In this document: one piece after another, positions 23,669 through 33,879 of the stretch
Layout of the letters: every line of letters starts with the position of its first letter
Position numbering within the stretch: position 1 is the first letter of the stretch
Assembly (NCBI GenBank): GCA_023251435.1
Contig: JAHEYU010000015.1
Coordinates: 1-34,118 of the forward strand
Length of the DNA stretch: 34,118 nucleotides
From: Bacteroidota bacterium
Lineage (GTDB): Bacteria > Bacteroidota > Bacteroidia > Bacteroidales > Prolixibacteraceae
Reading direction: 5' to 3'
Translations under genes and position numbers: made by a program
The notes under the pieces: model-generated
Databases searched by the model: none
Seen by the model: the letters and a program-made list of their open reading frames with translations, nothing else
What the model was told of the DNA's origin: nothing

Positions 23669-23732
23669 TTTTAGGAAGATCGCTTTTAGTTAAAAGGAAG
23701 AATAGAATATTTAGGATAGATATTGGTAAAAA

Positions 23733-25841
23733 ATGGCTAAGGATTTAAGATATACAAGAAATATTGGCATCATGGCTCACATTGATGCCGGCAAAACGAC
23801 CACTTCGGAGCGCATCCTTTATTATACAGGGATTACTCACCGTATTGGTGAAGTGCACGACGGAGCTGCAACCATGGACTGGATGGAGCAGGAGCAGGAA
23901 CGTGGAATCACGATTACCTCTGCTGCAACTACCACTTTTTGGACTTACGACAACATCGAACACAAAATCAACATCATTGATACTCCCGGACACGTTGACT
24001 TTACTGTTGAGGTAGAGCGTTCATTACGTGTTTTGGATGGTGCTGTTGCTCTTTTTTGTGCGGTAGGTGGTGTCGAGGCTCAGTCAGAAACGGTTTGGCG
24101 TCAGGCTGAAAAGTATGGTGTACCACGTATCGGATTCGTTAACAAAATGGACCGTTCGGGTGCTGATTTCTATAATGTTGTTGCTGAAATAAGAGAAAAA
24201 TTGGGTGCAAATCCAATTCCTATTACAATTCCAATTGGTGCTGAAGAGACTTTTGAAGGCGTGGTTGACTTGATTGAAATGAAAGCCATTCGCTGGAGAG
24301 ACGATGCAACATTGGGTACAACCTATTACATGGAAGAAATTCCTGCTAATATGGTAGAAATATCGAACGAATACCGTGCGAAACTGGTTGAAGCAGTTGC
24401 TGAATTTGATGACGAATTGTTAGAACGTTTCTTCGAAGATCCGGACTCAATTACAGTTGATCAGATGTTGCCTGTTATCCGGAAAGCTACTATTGCCGGC
24501 GCAATTATTCCAATGATGTGTGGTTCTGCATTTAAAAACAAAGGCGTTCAGCGTTTGCTCGATGCCGTTTGTTCATTCCTGCCAAGCCCACTTGATAAAG
24601 GTGAAATTGTTGGAACTGAGTATAACGATACCGAAGAGATCGTTCGTCATGCCGACGTAAACGAACCTCTTGCAGCTCTCGCATTTAAAATTGCAACCGA
24701 TCCTTATGTTGGTCGTTTGTGTTTTATTCGCGTTTATTCTGGAAAAATTACAGCAGGAGATACTGTTTTCAATTCAAGAACTGGTAAAAAAGAACGTATT
24801 TCACGTATTTACCAGATGCACTCAAATAAACAGAATGCAATCGATGTAATTGAAGCTGGCGATATTTGCGCCGCTGTTGGTTTTAAAGATATCAGGACTG
24901 GCGATACCTTGTCAGATATTAACAATCCTGTTGTTCTTGAAAGTATGGACTTTCCTGAACCAGTTATCGGAATCGCTATTGAGCCTAAAACTCAGAAAGA
25001 TTTGGATAAATTAAATCAGGGTTTATATAAACTTGCTGAAGAAGATCCAACATTCAAAGTAAATACCGATCCTGATTCAGGACAGACGATTATTCGTGGT
25101 ATGGGTGAGCTTCACCTTGAAATCATTGTTGACCGTCTTCGTCGTGAATTCAAAGTTGAATGTAACCAGGGAGCTCCACAGGTTGCTTACAAAGAATGTA
25201 TCACAAAAGCTGTTGAACTTCGTGAAGTGTTCAAGAAACAATCCGGAGGTCGTGGTAAATTTGCTGATATCAGCGTTCGTGTTGAACCTGCTGACGAAGG
25301 AAAAATCGGATTGCAGTTCATCGATTCAGTAAAAGGAGGAAACATTCCACGCGAATATATTCCATCAGTACAAAAAGGTTTCGAATCTGCATTGGCAAAC
25401 GGTCCATTGGCTGGGTTCAATGTTGACAGTCTGAAAGTGACTTTACTCGATGGTAGTTTCCATGCGGTTGACTCCGATCAGCTTTCATTCGAAATCTGCG
25501 CCCGTCAGGCATTTAAAAATGCTGCAGGGAAAGCAGGACCAAGATTGCTCGAGCCTGTAATGAAATGCGAAATTGTTACTCCTGAAGAATACATGGGTGA
25601 CATCATTGGTGACTTGAACCGTCGTCGCGGACATATTGAAGGAATGGAAGAAAAAGCTGGAGCTCGCGTTATCAAAGCTATGGTTCCGCTTTCTGAATTA
25701 TTCGGATATGTGACTGTGCTTAGAACTTTATCATCAGGACGTGCAACTTCTTCAATGGAATTCGCAAAATACGTTGAGTTGCCAAAATTACTTGCGGTAA
25801 AAGTTCTTGACGATCTCAAAGGAAGAACAGACTTATTATAA
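23733..25841 (+). CDS. fusA: Elongation factor G (canonical)
   Basis: GTPase that drives tRNA-mRNA translocation, 702 aa. All catalytic motifs are intact: A-H-I-D-A-G-K-T-T at 15-23, switch I E-R-G-I-T-I near 56-61, D-T-P-G-H-V-D-F at 83-90 with catalytic His87, and N-K-M-D at 137-140. Domains II-V follow, including the [10 protein letters not shown] segment. The gene is the third of the str cluster, 64 bp after rpsG. Unlike the E. coli str operon, no tuf follows; rpsJ comes next after 27 bp. It provides the internal reference for judging the altered motifs of the EF-G2 paralogue at 16200-18356. Confidence 0.98.
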   Translation: MAKDLRYTRNIGIMAHIDAGKTTTSERILYYTGITHRIGEVHDGAATMDWMEQEQERGITITSAATTTFWTYDNIEHKINIIDTPGHVDFTVEVERSLRVLDGAVALFCAVGGVEAQSETVWRQAEKYGVPRIGFVNKMDRSGADFYNVVAEIREKLGANPIPITIPIGAEETFEGVVDLIEMKAIRWRDDATLGTTYYMEEIPANMVEISNEYRAKLVEAVAEFDDELLERFFEDPDSITVDQMLPVIRKATIAGAIIPMMCGSAFKNKGVQRLLDAVCSFLPSPLDKGEIVGTEYNDTEEIVRHADVNEPLAALAFKIATDPYVGRLCFIRVYSGKITAGDTVFNSRTGKKERISRIYQMHSNKQNAIDVIEAGDICAAVGFKDIRTGDTLSDINNPVVLESMDFPEPVIGIAIEPKTQKDLDKLNQGLYKLAEEDPTFKVNTDPDSGQTIIRGMGELHLEIIVDRLRREFKVECNQGAPQVAYKECITKAVELREVFKKQSGGRGKFADISVRVEPADEGKIGLQFIDSVKGGNIPREYIPSVQKGFESALANGPLAGFNVDSLKVTLLDGSFHAVDSDQLSFEICARQAFKNAAGKAGPRLLEPVMKCEIVTPEEYMGDIIGDLNRRRGHIEGMEEKAGARVIKAMVPLSELFGYVTVLRTLSSGRATSSMEFAKYVELPKLLAVKVLDDLKGRTDLL

Positions 25842-25868
25842 TTATAAACTGTATTATTATTTCTCATT

Positions 25869-26174
25869 ATGAGTCAAAAGATCAGAATTAAGCTGAAATC
25901 GTATGATCACAACTTGGTAGACAAGTCGGCTGAAAAGATCGTAAAAACAGTTAAAACTACCGGTGCAGTAGTAAGCGGACCAATTCCACTTCCAACTCAC
26001 AAACGTATTTTTACTGTATTACGCTCAACCTTTGTTAATAAAAAATCAAGGGAACAATTCGAGCTGTCGTCTTACAAGCGCTTGATCGACATTTACAGTT
26101 CAACAGCAAAAACAATCGACGCCTTAATGAAGCTTGAATTACCAAGTGGTGTTGAAGTAGAAATCAAAGTTTGA
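25869..26174 (+). CDS. rpsJ: Small subunit ribosomal protein S10
   Basis: 30S head protein, 101 aa, that also pairs with NusB/NusG in antitermination. It shows the conserved [16 protein letters not shown] and S-R-E-Q-F-E segments. It is the first gene of the S10 part of the cluster. The 27-bp gap to fusA holds no terminator, so str and S10 sections are probably one transcript. The ATG at 25869 gives the usual length. Confidence 0.98.
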   Translation: MSQKIRIKLKSYDHNLVDKSAEKIVKTVKTTGAVVSGPIPLPTHKRIFTVLRSTFVNKKSREQFELSSYKRLIDIYSSTAKTIDALMKLELPSGVEVEIKV

Positions 26175-26195
26175 TAACCTGTAAAAAACAAAAAA

Positions 26196-26813
26196 ATGGC
26201 AGGATTAATCGGTAAAAAAATCGGAATGACTTCCGTATTCAGTGTTGAGGGGAAAAACATCCCATGCACTGTGATCCAAGCCGGACCTTGTGTGGTTACA
26301 CAAGTGAAATCGGTGGAAACTGACGGCTATGTTGCTGTTCAGCTGGGGTATGATGACAAAAAGGAAAAGCATACCAACAAATGTGAATTAGGCCATTTCA
26401 AAAAGGCCTCAACAGAACCAAAACGCAAACTTATCGAGTTCAAAGAACTTGAAGGTGAATTCAAACTTGGTGATGTCGTTAGTGTTGATTCTTTCAACGA
26501 AGAAGGTTGGGTCGACGTTCAGGGTGTAACCAAAGGTAAAGGATTCCAGGGCGTTGTTAAACGTCACGGTTTTTCCGGGGTTGGCGACGCAACACATGGT
26601 CAGCACAACCGTCTCAGAGCTCCTGGTTCTGTTGGTGCATCTTCTTATCCTTCACGTGTATTCCCCGGAATGCGCATGGCAGGTCGTGATGGTAATGACA
26701 ACGTAACAATTCAGAACCTGAAAGTTCTGAAAGTAATTCCGGAGTCAAATTTATTGGTAGTTAAAGGATCAATTCCTGGTGCTAAAGGTTCATACGTAAT
26801 TATTTATCAGTAA
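26196..26813 (+). CDS. rplC: Large subunit ribosomal protein L3
   Basis: Early 50S assembly protein reaching toward the peptidyl transferase centre, 205 aa. It begins [12 protein letters not shown]. Also present are [27 protein letters not shown], and V-F-P-G-M-R-M-A-G in the central extension. Its stop codon overlaps the rplD start (TAATG), suggesting translational coupling. Confidence 0.98.
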   Translation: MAGLIGKKIGMTSVFSVEGKNIPCTVIQAGPCVVTQVKSVETDGYVAVQLGYDDKKEKHTNKCELGHFKKASTEPKRKLIEFKELEGEFKLGDVVSVDSFNEEGWVDVQGVTKGKGFQGVVKRHGFSGVGDATHGQHNRLRAPGSVGASSYPSRVFPGMRMAGRDGNDNVTIQNLKVLKVIPESNLLVVKGSIPGAKGSYVIIYQ

Positions 26814-27442
26814 TGGAAATAAAAGTAATAAATAAAGCAGGACAGGAAACCGGAAGAACTGTTACTTTAGATGAACAAATTTTCGGTATTGAGCCCAATG
26901 ACCATGCCATTTATCTGGATGTCAAACAAATCCTGGCCAACAAAAGACAAGGAACTCACAGCGCGAAAGAGCGTGGCGAAGTATCTGGTAGTACCAGAAA
27001 ACTAAAAAAACAAAAAGGTACCGGTACAGCAAGGGCGGGTAGTGTTAAATCTCCTGTTTTCCGTGGTGGAGGTCGTGTTTTTGGTCCACGTCCAAGAAGC
27101 TATGATTTCAAGCTTAACAAAAAGGTAAAATCTCTTGCCCGCAAGTCAGCTTTAAGCTACAAGGCTTTAGAAGAGGCAATTCTGGTGATTGAGGATTTCA
27201 GTTTTGAAACCCCAAAAACACGCGAAATGGTGCAAATCAGTAATAATCTGAATATTAATGATAAAAAGTCACTTTTCGTTTTACCGGAAGAAAATAAAAA
27301 TATATATTTGTCCTCCAGAAATTTACAGGGCGTATCTGTTGTAACTGCTTCTGAATTAAATACTTATCAGATTCTGAATGCAAAAAAAGTAGTCGTTCTG
27401 GAAAGTTCAATAAGTAAGATTGAAGAATTTTTTAAGATTTAA
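26813..27442 (+). CDS. rplD: Large subunit ribosomal protein L4
   Basis: 50S protein lining the exit tunnel, 209 aa. The central loop carries [19 protein letters not shown] followed by V-F-G-P-R-P-R-S-Y, the tunnel-constriction extension conserved in bacteria. In E. coli L4 is the autogenous regulator of the S10 operon; no leader like that of E. coli is recognisable upstream of rpsJ here. It overlaps rplC by one base. Confidence 0.98.
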   Translation: MEIKVINKAGQETGRTVTLDEQIFGIEPNDHAIYLDVKQILANKRQGTHSAKERGEVSGSTRKLKKQKGTGTARAGSVKSPVFRGGGRVFGPRPRSYDFKLNKKVKSLARKSALSYKALEEAILVIEDFSFETPKTREMVQISNNLNINDKKSLFVLPEENKNIYLSSRNLQGVSVVTASELNTYQILNAKKVVVLESSISKIEEFFKI

Positions 27443-27452
27443 AAGGCTGAAA

Positions 27453-27743
27453 ATGGAAATTTTAATTAAACCGATCGTAACCGAGAAGATTACAGCACAG
27501 GCAGAAAGTCTGAACCACTATGGTTTTATAGTCAATCGGAGCGCGAATAAAATGCAGATCCGGAAAGCCATTGAAAGTCTTTACAATGTATCAGTGGTAT
27601 CTGTTAATACAATGATTAACGGAGGTAAAAGAAAATCTCGTTTTACCAAAGCCGGTGTAATTTCGGGTAGTACCGGAATGAGCAAAAAAGCTATTGTAAC
27701 AATAGCAAAAGGAGAATCTATTGATTTTTATAGTAATATTTAA
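27453..27743 (+). CDS. rplW: Large subunit ribosomal protein L23
   Basis: 50S protein at the tunnel exit that docks signal recognition particle and trigger factor, 96 aa. It has I-L-I-K-P-I-V-T-E-K at the start and V-N-T-M-I-N-G-G-K-R-K later. The frame extends upstream to 27420, inside rplD, but ATG 27453 gives the normal start 6 residues before the K-P-I-V-T-E-K motif and leaves a 10-bp gap after rplD. Confidence 0.96.
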   Translation: MEILIKPIVTEKITAQAESLNHYGFIVNRSANKMQIRKAIESLYNVSVVSVNTMINGGKRKSRFTKAGVISGSTGMSKKAIVTIAKGESIDFYSNI

Positions 27744-27752
27744 TAATTAGAA

Positions 27753-28577
27753 ATGGCAGTAAGAAAATTAAATCCAGTTACTCCGGGTCAAAGGCACAAA
27801 ATCGCCGGGACCTTTGAGTCCATTACTGCATCAACACCTGAAAAATCATTGTTGAAGCCTATGTCGAATACTGGCGGTCGTAACAGCCAGGGTCGCATGA
27901 CAATGAGGTATATAGGTGGTGGCCACAAACGCAAATATCGTCTTATCGACTTCAAAAGAGATAAAGATGGAATTGCCGCTGTTGTTGAATCTATTCAGTA
28001 CGATCCAAACCGTACCGCCCGGATTGCCCTTTTGGTATATCCTGACGGTGAAAAAAGGTACATGCTTGCTCCCAACGGATTAAAAGTTGGACAGAAAGTT
28101 GAAACCGGAAGCGGAATCGCACCTGAAATTGGAAACACTTTGCCACTTGCCGAAATTCCTCTTGGAACATTGGTTCACAACATTGAGCTTCATCCCAGTC
28201 AGGGAGGTGTGATGGCTCGTAGTGCCGGAACGTACGCTCAATTAACATCCAGAGAAGGAAAGTACGCTATCGTGAAATTGCCTTCAGGAGAATCCAGAAT
28301 GGTGCTCGTAACCTGCCGTGCTACAGTAGGTATCGTTGGAAATACAGAACACAACCTTGAAAGATCGGGTAAAGCTGGTCGTACAAGATGGTTAGGTAAA
28401 AGACCTCGAGTAAGAGGTGTTGCTATGAACCCGGTTGATCACCCCATGGGTGGTGGCGAAGGTCGTTCTTCAGGTGGACATCCACGTTCGCGCAAAGGCT
28501 TGTTAGCAAAAGGCTTCAAGACCCGTTCGAAGAAGAAAGCTTCCAACAGGTATATTGTAGAAAAACGGAAGAAATAA
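27753..28577 (+). CDS. rplB: Large subunit ribosomal protein L2
   Basis: Highly conserved 23S rRNA-binding protein needed for subunit association and peptidyl transfer, 274 aa. Signatures include [10 protein letters not shown], the hydrophobic core I-E-L-H-P-S-Q-G-G, and the C-terminal [15 protein letters not shown] motif containing the universally conserved His. It starts 9 bp after rplW. Confidence 0.98.
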   Translation: MAVRKLNPVTPGQRHKIAGTFESITASTPEKSLLKPMSNTGGRNSQGRMTMRYIGGGHKRKYRLIDFKRDKDGIAAVVESIQYDPNRTARIALLVYPDGEKRYMLAPNGLKVGQKVETGSGIAPEIGNTLPLAEIPLGTLVHNIELHPSQGGVMARSAGTYAQLTSREGKYAIVKLPSGESRMVLVTCRATVGIVGNTEHNLERSGKAGRTRWLGKRPRVRGVAMNPVDHPMGGGEGRSSGGHPRSRKGLLAKGFKTRSKKKASNRYIVEKRKK

Positions 28578-28593
28578 TTAAAAGGAGAACAAT

Positions 28594-28860
28594 ATGAGTC
28601 GTTCATTAAAGAAAGGGCCTTTTATCGATTTCAAGCTCGAACGTAAAGTTTTAGTTCTGAATGAAACTAACAAAAAGTCGGTAATCAAAACATGGGCCAG
28701 AGCATCAGTAATTTCTCCTGACTTTGTAGGGCATACCATTGCAGTTCACAACGGAAATAAGTTTATTCCCGTTTATGTAACTGAAAACATGGTCGGTCAT
28801 AAATTTGGTGAATTTGCACCTACAAGAACCTTCAGGGGACATTCTAAAGGAAAAAAATAA
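28594..28860 (+). CDS. rpsS: Small subunit ribosomal protein S19
   Basis: 30S head protein that complexes with S13, 88 aa. It begins [12 protein letters not shown] and ends with [15 protein letters not shown] good Shine-Dalgarno sequence (AAAGGAG, 28580-28586) precedes the ATG, one of few clear ones in this cluster. Confidence 0.98.
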   Translation: MSRSLKKGPFIDFKLERKVLVLNETNKKSVIKTWARASVISPDFVGHTIAVHNGNKFIPVYVTENMVGHKFGEFAPTRTFRGHSKGKK

Positions 28861-28897
28861 GGCATGAGATCCTTAATTACTATTAAAAGAATTCACG

Positions 28898-29311
28898 ATG
28901 GGTGCTAGAAAAAGAAATAGTGCAAACGAACTAAAGGAAGCTAAAAAACAGCTGTATTTCGCTGTTTTGAAGAATTGTCCTACTTCACCACGAAAAATGA
29001 GGCTCGTTGCCGACATGGTTCGCGGAATGGAAGTGAACAGAGCTCTTGATGTACTAAAGTTTTCCTCAAAGGAATCTTCGCGCAGACTTGAAAAATTAGT
29101 CATGTCGGCCATTGCAAACTGGCAGGCAAAAAACGAAGGAAGTCGTCTGGAAGAAAGCAATTTGTATGTAAAACAAATTTCTGTTGATTCAGGAAGGATA
29201 CTGAAAAGATTACGCCCTGCACCACAGGGTCGTGCACACCGGATCAAGAAAAGATCCAATCATGTGACCGTAAGTCTTGATAGTTTAACTATAGTTAAAG
29301 AAACTGAATAA
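28898..29311 (+). CDS. rplV: Large subunit ribosomal protein L22
   Basis: 50S protein whose beta-hairpin lines the exit tunnel, 137 aa. Conserved segments are [25 protein letters not shown], and [14 protein letters not shown] at the hairpin tip, where macrolide-resistance mutations occur in other species. It follows rpsS after 37 bp. Confidence 0.98.
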   Translation: MGARKRNSANELKEAKKQLYFAVLKNCPTSPRKMRLVADMVRGMEVNRALDVLKFSSKESSRRLEKLVMSAIANWQAKNEGSRLEESNLYVKQISVDSGRILKRLRPAPQGRAHRIKKRSNHVTVSLDSLTIVKETE

Positions 29312-29321
29312 ATAATAATAC

Positions 29322-30038
29322 ATGGGACAAAAAGTTAATCCAATCGCTAATCGTTTAGGGATCATCAAAGGATGGGATTCCAATTGGTTCGGTGGAAACA
29401 ACTATGGTGATAAGCTCGTGGAAGACTTCAAAATCAGGGAGTACCTGAATGCCCGTTTGGCAAAAGCAAGTATTTCCAAAATTATCATTGAACGTACACT
29501 TAAGCTTATTACCATTACTGTTCACACCTCAAGACCCGGTATTATTATTGGAAAAGGTGGTCAGGAAGTTGATAAGCTGAAAGAAGAGTTGAAAAAGATC
29601 ACCAACAAAGAAGTACAGATCAACATTTTTGAAATTAAACGTCCTGAATTGGATGCCCAGATTGTAGCTGTAAATATTGCTCGTCAGATTGAAGGCAAAA
29701 TTGCCTACCGTCGCGCAACCAAAATGGCTATTGCTTCAACCATGAGAATGGGAGCACAGGGTATAAAAGTTCAAATTTCAGGTCGTTTGAACGGCGCCGA
29801 AATGGCACGTTCTGAAATGTATAAAGACGGACGTACTCCTTTGCACACTCTGAGAGCTGATATAGATTATGCGCTTGCAGAAGCCCTTACCAAAACCGGC
29901 TTGCTCGGTGTAAAGGTCTGGATTTGCAAAGGCGAGATCTATGGAAAGCGTGACCTTTCACCAAACGTAGGCCAGAAACCTGGACGCCCTGCAGTTGGTG
30001 CACCAAAAGGGAACGGATTTAAGAAAAGAAAAAAATAA
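29322..30038 (+). CDS. rpsC: Small subunit ribosomal protein S3
   Basis: 30S protein at the mRNA entry channel with helicase-associated function, 238 aa. It begins [13 protein letters not shown]. The KH domain contains [11 protein letters not shown], and the C-terminal domain has [20 protein letters not shown]. The basic tail ends K-K-R-K-K. It follows rplV after 10 bp. Confidence 0.98.
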   Translation: MGQKVNPIANRLGIIKGWDSNWFGGNNYGDKLVEDFKIREYLNARLAKASISKIIIERTLKLITITVHTSRPGIIIGKGGQEVDKLKEELKKITNKEVQINIFEIKRPELDAQIVAVNIARQIEGKIAYRRATKMAIASTMRMGAQGIKVQISGRLNGAEMARSEMYKDGRTPLHTLRADIDYALAEALTKTGLLGVKVWICKGEIYGKRDLSPNVGQKPGRPAVGAPKGNGFKKRKK

Positions 30039-30066
30039 TTTGTAAACCTTTCAGAAGTATAGAAGG

Positions 30067-30501
30067 ATGTTACAACCGAAAAAGACAAAATTCAGAAGAG
30101 TACAAAAGGGAAAAATGAAGGGACTGGCCCAACGCGGAAACCAGTTAGCATTTGGAACTTTCGGTATAAAATCGTTGCAGGAAACATGGCTTACCGGGCG
30201 CCAGATCGAGGCTGCCAGGGTTGCGGTAACCCGTCACATGCAACGTCAGGGTCAAATTTGGATCCGAGTTTTCCCCGACAAACCGATTACTAAGAAACCC
30301 GCTGAAGTACGTATGGGTAAAGGTAAAGGTGCCCCGGAAGCATTTGTTGCTCCGATTACACCAGGTAGAATATTGATTGAAGCAGAAGGAGTTCCTTATG
30401 AGGTTGCTAAGGAAGCACTTCGTCTGGCCGCTCAAAAACTACCGGTTATTACTAAGTTTATTGTAAGACGTGATTATGTTGAATCTGAAATCGCTGAATA
30501 A
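30067..30501 (+). CDS. rplP: Large subunit ribosomal protein L16
   Basis: 50S protein near the A site that helps position tRNA, 144 aa. It begins [15 protein letters not shown]. It also shows [20 protein letters not shown] and the G-K-G-A-P-E loop. Its stop overlaps the rpmC start (TAATG). Confidence 0.98.
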   Translation: MLQPKKTKFRRVQKGKMKGLAQRGNQLAFGTFGIKSLQETWLTGRQIEAARVAVTRHMQRQGQIWIRVFPDKPITKKPAEVRMGKGKGAPEAFVAPITPGRILIEAEGVPYEVAKEALRLAAQKLPVITKFIVRRDYVESEIAE

Positions 30502-30704
30502 TGAAAACATCAGAAATTAAAGAATTATCCAACGCGGAGGTACTGGAAAGAATCCAGACCGATCAGGATTCCTTATTACGGATGAAAATGAACCATGCAA
30601 TATCACCGCTCGATAATCCACAGGTAATCGTGGGTGTGAGAAGAAATATTGCACGTCTAAAAACCATTCTACGTCAAAGGGAAATTAACGCAAAACAGAG
30701 TTAG
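30501..30704 (+). CDS. rpmC: Large subunit ribosomal protein L29
   Basis: Small helical 50S protein next to L23 at the tunnel exit, 67 aa. It begins [10 protein letters not shown] and has the family's R-R-N-I-A-R-L-K-T second helix. It overlaps rplP by one base and precedes rpsQ by 2 bp, the standard L16-L29-S17 order. Confidence 0.96.
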   Translation: MKTSEIKELSNAEVLERIQTDQDSLLRMKMNHAISPLDNPQVIVGVRRNIARLKTILRQREINAKQS

Positions 30705-30706
30705 TA

Positions 30707-30964
30707 ATGGAATCAAGAAATCTAAGGAAGGAGCGTGTTGGAGTAGTTGTGAGTAACAAAATGGAATGCACCATCGTTGTGGCCGAAAAGCGCAAAGAAA
30801 AACATCCCATTTATGGTAAATTCGTCAACAAAACCTCCAAGTTTTACGCCCACGATGAAAAGAACAGCTGCAATATTGGTGATACTGTAAAGATCATGGA
30901 AACACGTCCGATCAGTAAACAAAAATGTTGGAGATTAGTGGAAATCATAGAAAGAGCTAAGTAA
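30707..30964 (+). CDS. rpsQ: Small subunit ribosomal protein S17
   Basis: OB-fold 30S protein that binds 16S rRNA early in assembly, 85 aa. Signatures are [22 protein letters not shown] and [13 protein letters not shown]. It is separated from rpmC and rplN by 2 bp each, so it is tightly coupled. Confidence 0.98.
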   Translation: MESRNLRKERVGVVVSNKMECTIVVAEKRKEKHPIYGKFVNKTSKFYAHDEKNSCNIGDTVKIMETRPISKQKCWRLVEIIERAK

Positions 30965-30966
30965 TC

Positions 30967-31332
30967 ATGATACAACAGGAATCAAGATGTACCGTTGCCG
31001 ATAATAGTGGGGCCAAAGAAGTGCTCTGTATCCGCGTTTTAGGCGGAACAAGAAAGCGCTATGCCTCGCTTGGCGATACCATTGTAGTAACAGTAAAAAG
31101 TGCTATAGCGGGAAGTGACATGAAAAAAGGTGCAGTGTCGAAAGCAATTATTGTTCGTACTTCGAAAGAAGTTCGTCGTCAGGATGGATCATACATCCGT
31201 TTTGATGATAATGCAGTAGTATTGCTGAACAATGCAGGTGAAATGCGTGGAACTCGTATTTTCGGACCCGTGGCAAGAGAACTTCGTGATAAAAACATGA
31301 AGATTATATCACTTGCTCCTGAAGTACTTTAA
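30967..31332 (+). CDS. rplN: Large subunit ribosomal protein L14
   Basis: 50S interface protein and target of the assembly factor RsfS, 121 aa. It begins [17 protein letters not shown] and ends with I-I-S-L-A-P-E-V-L. It marks the start of the spc section of the cluster, with no gap or promoter before it. Its stop codon overlaps an ATG in the rplX frame. Confidence 0.98.
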   Translation: MIQQESRCTVADNSGAKEVLCIRVLGGTRKRYASLGDTIVVTVKSAIAGSDMKKGAVSKAIIVRTSKEVRRQDGSYIRFDDNAVVLLNNAGEMRGTRIFGPVARELRDKNMKIISLAPEVL

Positions 31333-31349
31333 TGCATAAAATAAAAGCA

Positions 31350-31673
31350 ATGCAGACAAAATTACACATTAAAAAAAGCGACACTGTATTTGTTATTACC
31401 GGCAATTACAAAGGTCGGGAAGGCAAAGTGCTTGAAGTAATCAGAGCCACCGGAAAAGCTATTGTGGAAGGTGTTAATATGGTTAAAAAACATACCAAAC
31501 CCAACGCTGCACATCCGCAGGGAGGTATTGTTGAAAAGGAAGCACCTATTCACATTTCTAACCTTATGATTAAGGATCCTAAAACAGGAAAACCTACCCG
31601 TATTGGAAGGAAGCTGAATGATAAAGGTAAATTAGTTCGTTATTCAAAAAAATCAGGAGAGGAGATTAAGTAA
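31350..31673 (+). CDS. rplX: Large subunit ribosomal protein L24
   Basis: Assembly-initiating 50S protein with a KOW motif ([13 protein letters not shown]), 107 aa from ATG 31350. It ends [11 protein letters not shown], typical for the phylum. An in-frame ATG at 31332 overlaps the rplN stop (TAATG) and would add six residues (M-H-K-I-K-A). Family members start two to four residues before K-L-H-I-K-K, so I prefer 31350, but the upstream start remains possible through translational coupling. Confidence 0.93.
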   Translation: MQTKLHIKKSDTVFVITGNYKGREGKVLEVIRATGKAIVEGVNMVKKHTKPNAAHPQGGIVEKEAPIHISNLMIKDPKTGKPTRIGRKLNDKGKLVRYSKKSGEEIK

Positions 31674-32230
31674 TGGCTTACGTACCAACACTTAAGAAAA
31701 AATACTTGGACGAAGTAGTTCCTGCATTAGTAAAGGATTTTTCCTACAAAAACTTAATGCAGGCACCAAGGTTAGAGAAAATTGTCATCAATCAGGGAGT
31801 TGGAGCTGCTATCGCAGATAAAAAGTTAATCGAAATCGCTACCGAGGAGATTACTACTATCGCAGGTCAGAAAGCAGTCCAAACCAAATCAAAGAAAGAC
31901 ATTTCTAACTTCAAATTAAGGAAAAAAATGCCCATCGGGGTTCGTGTTACACTGCGCAGAGAGCGGATGTACGAGTTCCTTGATCGTCTGATTAGTGTAT
32001 CTCTTCCCCGTATTCGCGATTTTAGAGGAATTGAAGGAAAAATGGATGGACAAGGTAACTATACCCTTGGTATTCCTGAACAAATTATTTTTCCTGAAAT
32101 TGTAATGGACAAAGTTACAAGGATTAACGGGATGAATATTACTTTCGTTACTTCAGCCGATTCTGATGAAGAAGGCTACGCTTTGCTAAAAGAGTTAGGT
32201 TTACCTTTTAAAAATGCTAAAAAGATTTAA
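31673..32230 (+). CDS. rplE: Large subunit ribosomal protein L5
   Basis: 5S rRNA-binding protein of the central protuberance, 185 aa. It shows [28 protein letters not shown] and [18 protein letters not shown]. It overlaps rplX by one base (TAATG). Confidence 0.98.
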   Translation: MAYVPTLKKKYLDEVVPALVKDFSYKNLMQAPRLEKIVINQGVGAAIADKKLIEIATEEITTIAGQKAVQTKSKKDISNFKLRKKMPIGVRVTLRRERMYEFLDRLISVSLPRIRDFRGIEGKMDGQGNYTLGIPEQIIFPEIVMDKVTRINGMNITFVTSADSDEEGYALLKELGLPFKNAKKI

Positions 32231-32233
32231 GAT

Positions 32234-32503
32234 ATGGCTAAGGAATCAATGAAAGCTCGGGAAGTTAAAAGAGCAAAACTTGTTGAAAAATATGCCGAGA
32301 AAAGAGCCATGCTTAAGGCTGAAGGTGATTATGTCGGTCTTCAGAAGTTACCGAAGAACTCTGCCCGTATTCGTATGCACAACAGGTGCAAATTAACCGG
32401 ACGCCCGAAAGGGTATATGCGCCAATTCGGTATCAGCAGGATCAATTTCAGGGAAATGGCTTCTTCTGGTTTAATCCCGGGTGTTAAAAAAGCAAGTTGG
32501 TAA
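32234..32503 (+). CDS. rpsN: Small subunit ribosomal protein S14 (zinc-independent type)
   Basis: 30S head protein, 89 aa. The C-terminal half reads [22 protein letters not shown]. Only one Cys is present, so the C-x-x-C pairs of the zinc-ribbon (C+) type are absent, and this is the longer zinc-free form. It lies 3 bp after rplE. Confidence 0.98.
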   Translation: MAKESMKAREVKRAKLVEKYAEKRAMLKAEGDYVGLQKLPKNSARIRMHNRCKLTGRPKGYMRQFGISRINFREMASSGLIPGVKKASW

Positions 32504-32520
32504 TTCATAATTAAGAAGTA

Positions 32521-32928
32521 ATGAGCAAAATTACAGATCCAATAGCAGATTATCTGACACGAATCAGAAATGCCCAAAAAGCAAAACATCGTGTGGTTGA
32601 TATTCCTGCATCCAATATCAAGAAAGAAATTACCAAAATTTTGAAAGATAAAGGATATATCCTCAACTATAAGTTTGAAGATGAAATCAACTTTCAGGGC
32701 AACATTAAAATTGCCTTGAAATATCATCCAGAATCGCGCATTCCTGCGATTAAAGCAATCAGAAGAATCAGTAAACCTGGTTTGCGGAAATATTGTCATA
32801 CCGACAGTATTCCACGAGTGCTTAACGGTTTGGGAATTGCCGTAATATCTACCTCCAAAGGCGTGATCACCGACAAAGAAGCTCGGGAATTAGGTGTTGG
32901 CGGTGAAGTCTTATGTTACGTTTATTAA
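32521..32928 (+). CDS. rpsH: Small subunit ribosomal protein S8
   Basis: Central-domain 16S rRNA-binding protein and, in E. coli, repressor of the spc operon, 135 aa. It begins with [13 protein letters not shown] and ends with the family's [11 protein letters not shown]. It sits 17 bp after rpsN and 16 bp before rplF. Confidence 0.98.
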   Translation: MSKITDPIADYLTRIRNAQKAKHRVVDIPASNIKKEITKILKDKGYILNYKFEDEINFQGNIKIALKYHPESRIPAIKAIRRISKPGLRKYCHTDSIPRVLNGLGIAVISTSKGVITDKEARELGVGGEVLCYVY

Positions 32929-32944
32929 TCTAGGAGGAATAATA

Positions 32945-33502
32945 ATGTCAAGGATAGGTAAACTACCCATTGAAGTCCCGGCAGGTGTAAAATTTACTGT
33001 AAGCGATACAAATCTGGTTACAGTAAAAGGTCCGCTGGGCGAACTAACACAACAGGTTGATCCGGATATTACCTTTTCATTGGAAGATGGTATTTTAACG
33101 GTAATTCGTCCTACTGATGAGAAAAGACACCGTGCCATGCATGGCCTGTACCGTTCACTTATTAATAATATGGTGGTTGGTGTATCAAAAGGTTATGAGG
33201 TAAAACTCGAATTGGTTGGTGTTGGTTATCGTGCTGAAAACGATGGTCAGATACTCGATTTGGTGCTAGGTTATTCGCATCATACTTATCTTCAACTACC
33301 GGTTGAAGTACAGGTAGAAGCAAAAAGTGATAAACGTAGTAACCCGATTGTAACTCTGAAGAGCTGTGATAAACAATTGATTGGTCACATTGCAGCCAAA
33401 ATCAGATCCTTCAGAAAACCTGAGCCTTACAAAGGAAAAGGTGTTAAGTTTGTAGGTGAAGTTATTAGGCGCAAAGCCGGAAAATCAGCTGGGGCTAAAT
33501 AG
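32945..33502 (+). CDS. rplF: Large subunit ribosomal protein L6
   Basis: 50S protein near the factor-binding site, 185 aa. It begins M-S-R-I-G-K-L-P-I-E-V-P-A-G-V and has the K-P-E-P-Y-K-G-K-G signature near the C terminus. The frame is open from 32894 inside rpsH, but the strong Shine-Dalgarno AGGAGG at 32933-32938 and family alignment set the start at 32945. Confidence 0.98.
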   Translation: MSRIGKLPIEVPAGVKFTVSDTNLVTVKGPLGELTQQVDPDITFSLEDGILTVIRPTDEKRHRAMHGLYRSLINNMVVGVSKGYEVKLELVGVGYRAENDGQILDLVLGYSHHTYLQLPVEVQVEAKSDKRSNPIVTLKSCDKQLIGHIAAKIRSFRKPEPYKGKGVKFVGEVIRRKAGKSAGAK

Positions 33503-33517
33503 TAAAATTTAAAAACC

Positions 33518-33874
33518 ATGGCTTTAACGAAGCAAGAAAGAAGATATAGAATTAAGAAGAGGATCCGGAAAATTGTTTCCGGAACTGCAGAAAGACCTCG
33601 TTTGAATGTATTCAGAAGCAACAAGCAAATTTACGCTCAGTTGGTTGATGATGTGACAGGAAGAACAGTTTTGGCAGTATCTTCACTTAATAAAGATTTC
33701 GAAGGTGCCGAGGGTACCAAAATCGAAATGGCCGCTAAAGTAGGAAAAGCAGTTGCAGACAAAGCTATTGCTGCTGGTATTACTGCTGTAGTATTCGATC
33801 GTAATGGTTATTTGTATCACGGAAGAGTTAAACAATTAGCTGACGCTGCCCGCGAAGGTGGCCTTAAATTCTAA
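33518..33874 (+). CDS. rplR: Large subunit ribosomal protein L18
   Basis: 5S rRNA-binding protein of the central protuberance, 118 aa. It has a basic N terminus ([14 protein letters not shown]), then [16 protein letters not shown] and [13 protein letters not shown] near the end. It is 15 bp after rplF and 5 bp before rpsE. Confidence 0.98.
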   Translation: MALTKQERRYRIKKRIRKIVSGTAERPRLNVFRSNKQIYAQLVDDVTGRTVLAVSSLNKDFEGAEGTKIEMAAKVGKAVADKAIAAGITAVVFDRNGYLYHGRVKQLADAAREGGLKF

Positions 33875-33879
33875 TAGTT

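Noticed and set aside
27420-27452. Extended rplW start inside rplD
   Set aside because: The residues are a shadow of the L4 C terminus region; L23 starts at 27453.
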